Of a DNA stretch of 64,000 nt, positions 58,636 to 64,000 are shown piece by piece. Positions within the stretch are counted from its first letter, which is position 1. Every line of letters begins with the position of its first letter. The stretch is from Pyrobaculum sp. 3827-6 (GTDB lineage: Archaea > Thermoproteota > Thermoprotei > Thermoproteales > Thermoproteaceae), in NCBI RefSeq assembly GCF_025641885.1, contig NZ_JAOTQN010000001.1, positions 558,001-622,000 of the forward strand. The letters run 5' to 3'. The position numbers were made by a program, and so were the translations under genes. Under the pieces are notes generated by a model. That model worked only from the letters and a program-made list of their open reading frames with translations, had not been told where the DNA came from and did not search any database.

Positions 58636-59031
58636 GTGTGTGGAAAGTTTTTGTGTTTTGAGACTGCGAGGGAAATTCTACGGTATGCTGGAGAGGAGCT
58701 GGAGCGGGCGGTGAGAACTCGGGATGTTTTTCTGTATAGGAACGCCGCTGATAAGGCTTTTCTAGCTCTGGTGGTGGCGGTCAACGAGTACTTGAAGGCT
58801 GTTGTGGGGGTTGTGCCTAGCAACCACTCCGAGAGGAGGAGGCTTCTCCGGGAGGTGGGGAGGGAGGATCTGAGGGCGTTGTACAGCGACTTGATGAAGA
58901 TGCTTCACGAGGAGGCCTTCTACGAAGGGGTGTACCAGCCAGATGAGGTTAGGTACGCTGTGGATAAGGTTAGAAGCGTTGTTGAGGAGCTAGAGGCTGA
59001 GGTGAGGAGGCGCCTACCTCCTTCTGGATAG
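58636..59031 (+). CDS. HEPN-like/PaREP1-type helical protein
   Basis: 131 residues (or 126 from TTG 58651, which better fits the TATA at about 58624-58632). All-helical: FETAREILRYAGEELERAV, LYRNAADKAFLALVVAVNEYLKAV, NHSERRRLL. The 'NAADKAF-AL' helix also occurs in the protein at 63.1 kb (QNAANKAFMALKAL). This is the Pyrobaculum-expanded PaREP1/HEPN-like class with no known function. No nucleotidyltransferase partner is adjacent. Confidence 0.65.
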   Translation: MCGKFLCFETAREILRYAGEELERAVRTRDVFLYRNAADKAFLALVVAVNEYLKAVVGVVPSNHSERRRLLREVGREDLRALYSDLMKMLHEEAFYEGVYQPDEVRYAVDKVRSVVEELEAEVRRRLPPSG

Positions 59032-59389
59032 CCCCAGCGTCGCATATGCCGAGCCACGGCGGCTACCGCAGTGGCTGTGGCAACTTGTCTCTTCCCACAT
59101 GCCAGGTCGGCGATCGCCACGGTCTGCGTCACTGTCGCTGGCGCGGGCCGTGGGTGGCCGCTGGCTCACTTTGAAAAAGGGGGATGGTTGGCTCGGCCGT
59201 GGCTGGGGACGTGGCTATAGAGATCTGGGAGTTTTGGAATGGTTTGTCCGTGAAGAATAGGTGTTGGGGCTGTGGGTTTTCTCGGCTCTTATTTTGTCTT
59301 TTAGTTTCTGCGTCAGGTTTGGCGTGCGGTGGTTGGCTCCGCACGCCGTTTCACCGCCTGCACATATGCATTAATATGGCTAGTGTTTT
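59032..59389. other. 358-nt stretch without a recognised gene
   Basis: GC-rich left half, then a TG-rich right half. A GCATTAATATGG box at about 59366-59377 is the promoter of the next gene. Short frames on both strands are unconvincing; no tRNA, C/D box pair or strong inverted repeat seen. Confidence 0.4.
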
Positions 59390-59713
59390 GTGGACGTGGC
59401 TGTGATTAACCCGGGAGATAAGGCGAGGTTTAGTGAGGACTCTACTGCGTTGGTGTATAAAAACGCCGAAGCGGTGGCTAGGCGGCTGGGGGTTGAGCTG
59501 GTGGTGGGCGGCGACGTGCTGAGGATCGGGGATTTTGAAGCTAGGTGGGCCGGGGGGAGGCTTGTGGTGGGGGATTTTTCTGCTGAGGTTGATGTGGAGC
59601 AGTGGGAGGCCTTCGTGTCTCTTGTGCTTAGCTACTTCGTGGGGGTGGGGCGGCCGCCTGACGGGGCGGCTCTGCGGGATATTCTCTTCGCCGTGGGCGT
59701 CTCGACGGGGTGA
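59390..59713 (+). CDS. Small hypothetical protein
   Basis: 107 residues from GTG 59390 (GTG 59396 also fits the TATA). Alpha/beta: AVARRLGVELVVGGDVLRIGDFEARW, then EQWEAFVSLVLSYFVGV. No TM or known motif. Possibly co-regulated with the following 60-residue gene. Confidence 0.55.
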   Translation: MDVAVINPGDKARFSEDSTALVYKNAEAVARRLGVELVVGGDVLRIGDFEARWAGGRLVVGDFSAEVDVEQWEAFVSLVLSYFVGVGRPPDGAALRDILFAVGVSTG

Positions 59714-59761
59714 GGGGGTATTTTGCCTGTTAAGTTTTAATAGCGGCGGCTCTCTTTACCT

Positions 59762-59944
59762 GTGTATTTTGTGTATGTTAATAAGAGAAAGGGGAGGGTA
59801 TTGATTACTAGGAAGAGGGTTTTGGGAGTTGGGTGGAGGCTGGCGGCGGCATACGGCAACGCCGCGGCGGCGATGAGGCTGGCGCGGTTTATCGCCGATG
59901 TGAGGGATTACGTGCTTGAGTGGGATCTCTACGTGTTTGAATGA
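59762..59944 (+). CDS. Small basic hypothetical protein
   Basis: 60 residues from GTG 59762, 25 nt after AGTTTTAATAG. Begins YFVYVNKRKGRVLITRKR, then an Ala-rich helix (AAAYGNAAAAMRLARFI) and DVRDYVLEWDLYVFE. The exact promoter spacing supports a real gene. Not recognised. Confidence 0.6.
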   Translation: MYFVYVNKRKGRVLITRKRVLGVGWRLAAAYGNAAAAMRLARFIADVRDYVLEWDLYVFE

Positions 59945-60040
59945 TTTAGACTTGGCTAAAACGTAATGATAGTTAATAGGCAACATCCCCACGATTTTTT
60001 AGCCTTGGGAAAATTTTTTAAACGGTGTTCGGGTCTCTAC

Positions 60041-61150
60041 GTGGGTGTTGTCGGCCCCGCTACTGTGGTTTCTGTGGCGTATGTCGATCCTGGGAACTTC
60101 GGCGCTAATCTAGAGGCTGGTATGAGGTTTGGCCTTGGGCTTCTGTGGGTGGTGTGGGTCAGCGGGTTGCTGGCGGTGGCTGTGCAGTACGTGGCTGGGG
60201 CTGTGGGGATCGCCAGGGGGCGCGGCGTCTTGGAGCTGGTGGGCGGCGGGTGGCGGCTCTTTCTGTCTCCGGTTCTGGCGGCGGTGTTGCTTGCGACTGA
60301 CATGGCTGAGTACGTGGGGGTCATAGCGGGGCTCCACCTGCTGCTGGGCCTGCCTATATCCGCCGCGGCTCTGCTCGGCTTTGTCGACGTGGTTCTTCTG
60401 GCGGCTCTGGCCGACAGGAGGGATCTCTTTGCCAAGGTTATAGGGGGTATGGTGGCGGCTATTGGGCTGAGCTTCGTGGCTGAGCTGTTTCTCATAAGGC
60501 CGGACTTGGCCTCGGTGCTGGCGGCCTCTTTTCTGCCTAGCATCTCTGGAGACTCGGCGCTGGTGGCGGCGGCTATTGTGGGGGCAACCATAATGCCCCA
60601 CGCCGTGGTGCTCCACAGCCACCTAGCCCCGGGGCAGAGCAGGAGGGAGCACGGATGGCAGACTGTGGTTAACCTGCTGGGGGCCTCTGCGATAAACGCC
60701 TCTATCTTGATAACCTCGGCATATGCCCTCGGCGGTAGCGAGGTCACTCTCTTCGAGGTGCCTAGGGTTCTGGAGCCCCTCTACGGCCCCCTATCGGCGT
60801 CTCTCTTCTCACTGGCGCTTCTCCTCTCGGGCGTCGCCTCGTCGGCGGTCTCTGTGGAGTTCGGAGTTGTGGCCGTGAAGTTCATCACGGGCAGGGGGGT
60901 GGAGGCGTGGAGGGTTAGGCTGGGCGCCCGCCTGGCCAACCTGGCCCCGGCTGTGCTGGCGATGGGGGTGGCGGGCCTCTCGCCTCTCTCCGTCCTTGTC
61001 TACACCCAGGCGGTGCTTGCGGCGGCTCTCCCGGTTGTCCTTGTGGTGCTGTGGCGCCTCTCGGGCGGAGTTGTTTCGAGGGGGCTTAGGCTCGTTGTGG
61101 CGGGCGCCGCGGCCTACTCGGCCGCACTGGTGGTCTACTCACTTATATAG
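60041..61150 (+). CDS. mntH: NRAMP-family Mn2+/Fe2+ transporter
   Basis: 369 residues, about eleven TM helices. The metal site is seen in TM1 (YVDPGN, 14-19) and TM6 (IMPHAVVLHS). GTG 60041 is preferred to an upstream ATG because TTTTTTAAAC is about 24 nt before it and the NRAMP N-terminus may start right at TM1. The next gene is a DtxR/MntR-like regulator, so this is probably a Mn(II) or Fe(II) importer under metal control. Confidence 0.92.
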   Translation: MGVVGPATVVSVAYVDPGNFGANLEAGMRFGLGLLWVVWVSGLLAVAVQYVAGAVGIARGRGVLELVGGGWRLFLSPVLAAVLLATDMAEYVGVIAGLHLLLGLPISAAALLGFVDVVLLAALADRRDLFAKVIGGMVAAIGLSFVAELFLIRPDLASVLAASFLPSISGDSALVAAAIVGATIMPHAVVLHSHLAPGQSRREHGWQTVVNLLGASAINASILITSAYALGGSEVTLFEVPRVLEPLYGPLSASLFSLALLLSGVASSAVSVEFGVVAVKFITGRGVEAWRVRLGARLANLAPAVLAMGVAGLSPLSVLVYTQAVLAAALPVVLVVLWRLSGGVVSRGLRLVVAGAAAYSAALVVYSLI

Positions 61151-61166
61151 GGGATTTATGTGTGCC

Positions 61167-61559
61167 ATGGGTCACGAGCTTCTGAGGTACAGACCTGAGC
61201 ACTATCTGGAGGCGCTTCACCAGCTTGGGGGCCGCGCCTCTCTCTCGGCGCTTGCGAGGGTGGTGGGGGTGAAGCCCAGCACAGCTAGGAAGATGGTGCT
61301 GTATCTCCAGGGGGAGGGGCTGGTGGAGTACCGGGGCCGCGGGGGGGTTCTGCTTACCGAGGCTGGGAGGGCTAGGGTGGAGTATCTGGACAGGATACAC
61401 AGCTCCCTCGCCGAGTTCTTCAAGGCCATCGGGGTCGAGGAGGAGCTCGCCGAGTCGGAGGCTGAGAAGCTGGAGCACGTAATCGATCCAAGGGTGGTGG
61501 AGCGCCTCGCCGCCGTGGCACAGCTGTTGAAGAGCCTCAAGGCGCTGTGTGGGCGGTAG
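61167..61559 (+). CDS. mntR: DtxR/MntR-family metal-dependent regulator
   Basis: 130 residues from ATG 61167 (ATG 61158 also possible; TATATAG at about 61144-61150). Winged helix: LGGRASLSALARVVGVKPSTARKMVLYLQGEGLVEYRGRGGVLLTEAG, then a dimerisation helix bundle with likely metal ligands (HSSLAEFF, EEELAESEAEKLEHVID). Lacks an SH3 domain, like MntR. Adjacent to mntH, its probable target. Confidence 0.87.
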   Translation: MGHELLRYRPEHYLEALHQLGGRASLSALARVVGVKPSTARKMVLYLQGEGLVEYRGRGGVLLTEAGRARVEYLDRIHSSLAEFFKAIGVEEELAESEAEKLEHVIDPRVVERLAAVAQLLKSLKALCGR

Positions 61560-61565
61560 CGCGGC

Positions 61566-62189
61566 TCACCGGCCGAGGGCTTTGAGGAGGGCTCTGACCT
61601 TTTCCATGTTCTTCACGCCGGGGGCGTCCTCCACCCCGCTCGCCACGTCCACCATGTAGGGCCTCAGCCCCGCCACAAGGTGGGCGTTTTCCGGCGTCAC
61701 GCCGCCCGCAACGGCGACTTTGCCTAGGTGGACGACCTCCGCCAGCGCCGACAGCGGTATCTTCAAGCCCCCCTCGTAGCGCTCCCGGCTCTTCTTATCG
61801 GCGTCTACCAGCACGTACTCGTGCCGGAGCTTGAGGAGCTCCTCCACCTCCCTTCTCAAACCGGCGCCTGGTCTGTACACAGCCACAGGGGCCAGCGCGA
61901 CCCCCCTCTCCTCTGCATAGTCGTAGTCCCCCGGCGCGAGGCGGCCGTGATGCTGGACTACGGGGATTTCAAGCCGCGCCGCCGTGTCGACGGCGTCTCT
62001 GGGAGGCATAGATGCCGTGACTAACACGGCTTTGCTTCTGTAGACGGAGCCGCGGAGGGCGGCTAGCTTCGCGGCGTCGACGGAGCGGGGGCTGGCGGGC
62101 TCCACGATGAAGCCTATATACTCCACAAGTCCGTCTAGAGCCTCGGCGTCTGTCTGCCTAGCTACTCCACATATCTTTACGAGAGGCAT
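61566..62189 (-). CDS. trpF: Phosphoribosylanthranilate isomerase
   Basis: 207 residues of a (beta/alpha)8 barrel. [15 protein letters not shown] has the catalytic Cys; YVLVDADKK near the centre holds the catalytic Asp; [13 protein letters not shown] is the phosphate-binding strand. Fourth step of tryptophan synthesis. ATG 62189 gives the family N-terminus. It stands apart from other trp genes here. Confidence 0.9.
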   Translation of the reverse strand: MPLVKICGVARQTDAEALDGLVEYIGFIVEPASPRSVDAAKLAALRGSVYRSKAVLVTASMPPRDAVDTAARLEIPVVQHHGRLAPGDYDYAEERGVALAPVAVYRPGAGLRREVEELLKLRHEYVLVDADKKSRERYEGGLKIPLSALAEVVHLGKVAVAGGVTPENAHLVAGLRPYMVDVASGVEDAPGVKNMEKVRALLKALGR

Positions 62190-62217
62190 GTGGTTTAGAT
62201 TTGCCTGGTTTGTAAGG

Positions 62218-62940
62218 TTATTGGCTTTTTTCAATTAGCTTGTAGATGACGTATTTCATCACCTCGTTGGTGCCCTCGCCTATCTCTAGGATTTTGGCGC
62301 CTCTGTAGAGCATCTCCGCTTTGCTTTCCTTGCTGTAGCCGAACCCGCCTTCTATCTGCACTGCGCGTCTGGTGACGTCTACGGCGATGCGGGCGCTCTG
62401 TAGCTTGGCGACGTGGGTCATGAGGATGAAGTGGGGCGACTTGGTGTCGTATAGATAGGCGGAGTAGTACGTCAGCGTCCTGGCGGTTTCTATAGCGGCG
62501 AGCATCTCCGCTAGCTTGAACTGGGTGTTTTGGAACTCCACAAGCTTCCTGCCGAAGAACTCTCTATTCCTTGCCCAGCTCAGCGCCTCTTCATAAGCTC
62601 CGCGGGCGACTCCGACCGCCACGGCGGCCACCGCTGTCCTCCCAATGTTTAGGGTGGTGGTGAGTACCTCCCACCCGCCGTTCACCCTGCCCACGACATC
62701 GTCGTCGCCAGCTCTGCAGTCGCTGAGCTTAAGCTCTGCGGTTCCCGTACCCCTGACCTCATCACCTCTATAGGCGAGGCCTCGATGCATTTACTACGGG
62801 GCAGTAGAAACAGCGTAATTGCCCTGTGCCTCGCCTCCCTCGGCCCCGTCCTCGCCGCCACTAGGTAGTAGTCTGCGTAGAGCCCGTCGGTTATCCACAT
62901 CTCGATCCCGTTGATGACCCACCCCCGCCCTTTTTCTCAG
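62218..62940 (-). pseudogene. Decayed acyl-CoA dehydrogenase
   Basis: Two frames of one gene: 62940-62750 reads GGWVINGIEMWITDGLYADY, then LVAARTGPREARHRAITLF; 62790-62218 reads RGTGTAELKLSDC and continues through GGFGYSKESKAEMLYRGAK to EIGEGTNEV. A shift near 62757 separates them. The first 140 residues or so (substrate and FAD N-terminal domain) are absent upstream. Same order as the intact enzyme at 27.9 kb. The C-terminal part has few other lesions, so the loss looks recent. Confidence 0.8.
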
Positions 62941-63134
62941 CTTGGGTTTAGATAGCCGCTACTCTGGAGATAACTAATGGTTGAGGAGTAGACCAAGCGA
63001 CTCCATAGGATCGCCCTCGGAGGCTCGGTTCTTAGAACCTCGATCCCCACCCGGTGAGCAACCTACCTGCCAGATAGGCCCGGGTTTAGCGTCGCTAACT
63101 CGACAACTCTCCCGCCAGCCATACCCCCCTACGC

Positions 63135-63605
63135 CTAGTTCCCCTTTGAGGTTTCTAGTTGCCGTAGGATCTTCTCGACGTACTCCAATACTTGTTTTAC
63201 GTCAGAGGCCACTTCCTCTAGATCTGAGTAGTCCACGAAGTTTGGATCGAAGCCGTTGTAGGCAAATCTATGTAGCATCAACGCAGTTTTTACCACCGGC
63301 TCAACCCCGGCGACGCCGAGCGCCTCCAGGTCTTTAGCTATTCTAATCAAGCCGGTGGTGGGGGCCGCGTAGCCGACTTTAAGATACCACTCCCTCCTCT
63401 TGGCGTCCCGTGTCAAGAGGTCAAGCCTCAACACCACCAAAGCGCTTAGCAGGGCTTTAAGCGCCATAAAGGCTTTGTTTGCCGCATTTTGATAGAGCTC
63501 CTTTTTCAACATCTCCTCGGCCAACTTCGCCGCTGCCCTCGCCTCCTCGATCCTCGCCTCGACGTATTCTCTAGGCCTATTCCTAAAGTCTAGATACCCC
63601 TCCAC
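63135..63605 (-). CDS. PaREP1/HEPN-like helical protein
   Basis: 156 residues from GTG 63605, 25 nt after GTTTATATC. REYVEARIEEARAAAKLAEEML, LYQNAANKAFMALKALLSALVVL, DLEEVASDVKQVLEYVEKIL. Shares its second helix with the protein at 58.6 kb. Family is expanded in Pyrobaculum; function unknown. Confidence 0.68.
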   Translation of the reverse strand: MEGYLDFRNRPREYVEARIEEARAAAKLAEEMLKKELYQNAANKAFMALKALLSALVVLRLDLLTRDAKRREWYLKVGYAAPTTGLIRIAKDLEALGVAGVEPVVKTALMLHRFAYNGFDPNFVDYSDLEEVASDVKQVLEYVEKILRQLETSKGN

Positions 63606-63655
63606 GTGGAGGCCCCAGTGCTGAGATATAAACCTTATCGGCGGGCTGTGTGCAA

Positions 63656-64000
63656 TTACCCGACGCTCATCCACGCCTCTATGAGCTCCTGGGGGCACTT
63701 AGCCGATCTCAGCCTTCCCCCCTCGTTTTCTACACATACCGCCACTATGTGGCCAAAGGCCGAGAGGAGACCTGTTGTCTCGTTGAATATCTCGAACCCG
63801 TACTTGACGGCCTTCTCTTTGAGCTCCAGGGGTCTCAGCACCACGTGCGCGACGTCGCCGCGCCTAAGCGGCGACTTGAAAACGGCGTATGCCTCGACCC
63901 TGGGCATGCGCCCATGCGCCTCTAGAACCCCCTTGGATCTGTAGAGCTCCTCCTCGGCATGCTCCACCAGAGAGAAGAACTCGGAAAAATGGACGATCCC
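63656..64000 (-). CDS. 4HBT-type acyl-CoA thioesterase (5' end outside window)
   Basis: The frame stays open to the window edge: GIVHFSEFFSLVEHAEEELY is the hot-dog helix region of 4-hydroxybenzoyl-CoA thioesterases, followed by VEAYAVFKSPLRRGDVAHV and the strand GHIVAVCVE. At least 114 residues; the start is off the window. Hydrolyses acyl-CoA thioesters; with acyl-CoA dehydrogenases nearby a fatty or aromatic acid role is plausible. Confidence 0.82.
   Translation of the reverse strand, partial: GIVHFSEFFSLVEHAEEELYRSKGVLEAHGRMPRVEAYAVFKSPLRRGDVAHVVLRPLELKEKAVKYGFEIFNETTGLLSAFGHIVAVCVENEGGRLRSAKCPQELIEAWMSVG

Noticed and set aside
59184-59405. Plus-strand 73-codon frame in the 59-kb gap
   Set aside because: No promoter spacing, odd composition, overlaps the promoter of the next gene.
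62981-63337. Plus-strand 118-codon frame
   Set aside because: Second half is antisense to the PaREP1-like gene; low-complexity Pro/Arg/Ser composition.
1-64000. tRNA or rRNA genes
   Set aside because: I looked for T-loop and anticodon-arm patterns in the intergenic gaps and found none convincing; intron-containing tRNAs could escape reading by eye. tRNAscan-SE would decide.

Overview
The window looks like a chromosome segment of a hyperthermophilic crenarchaeon of the genus Pyrobaculum (Thermoproteales). Reasons seen in the sequence: high GC, very dense genes, many start/stop overlaps (ATGA, GTGA, TTGA), abundant GTG starts, and TATA boxes 22-30 nt upstream of first-gene start codons, which implies leaderless mRNAs. 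Gene content agrees: archaeal EF-2, Fe/Mn superoxide dismutase, QueF-like archaeosine protein, DsrC/DsrK/DsrM-like proteins, VKOR, a PaREP1-like HEPN protein and TasA-like bundling-pilus subunits. The SOD and pilus subunits recall P. calidifontis from memory; I could not run a search. I saw no rRNA, convincing tRNA or real CRISPR array.

Layout. 0-5.6 kb: trpB2, a METTL5-like methyltransferase, SPFH protein, small signal peptidase, ABC exporter and a doubly frameshifted Rieske protein. 5.6-9.1 kb: HEPN-MNT pair, SOD, DUF3800, hairpin direct repeats, a SWIM zinc-finger/PIN-like gene pair and a broken secreted-protein gene. 9.1-15.1 kb: an island of unrecognised membrane-anchored surface proteins, two of them paralogous. 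15.1-24 kb: Trm112-like, VapBC, a zinc-less TGT-like protein, an HTH-beta-solenoid fusion, an amidohydrolase, DUF996, an ABC exporter and QueF-L. 24-29 kb: GH13, KaiC-like ATPase, pyrC and acyl-CoA dehydrogenase.

29-43 kb is energy and transport: dsrC, dsrK-like and dsrM-like genes with a shared upstream motif, feoB, a ThiBPQ-like importer whose ATPase and permease are both frameshifted, fusA with a candidate C/D box sRNA at its 3' end, an FecBCD-like iron/cobalamin importer and an M16 peptidase. 43-54 kb: an AT-rich surface-protein triplet, nnrD/nnrE, a second HEPN-MNT pair, two aminotransferases, VKOR, a second VapBC, a frameshifted PD-(D/E)XK protein and a radical SAM enzyme.

54-58.5 kb is the most interesting region: an archaeal bundling-pilus (AbpA/TasA-like) locus. 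It holds three TasA-like secreted subunits, a dedicated large S26B signal peptidase, a coiled-coil membrane protein, two winged-helix regulators and an overlooked 56-residue zinc-ribbon protein. Two near-identical GAAACA-N2-TGTTTC palindromes lie in its promoters. 58.6-64 kb: a HEPN-like protein, mntH-mntR-like genes, trpF, a decayed acyl-CoA dehydrogenase, a PaREP1-like protein and a thioesterase fragment.

Several genes are split by single-base shifts, mostly in short homopolymers. Whether these are sequencing errors or true decay cannot be settled from the sequence alone.
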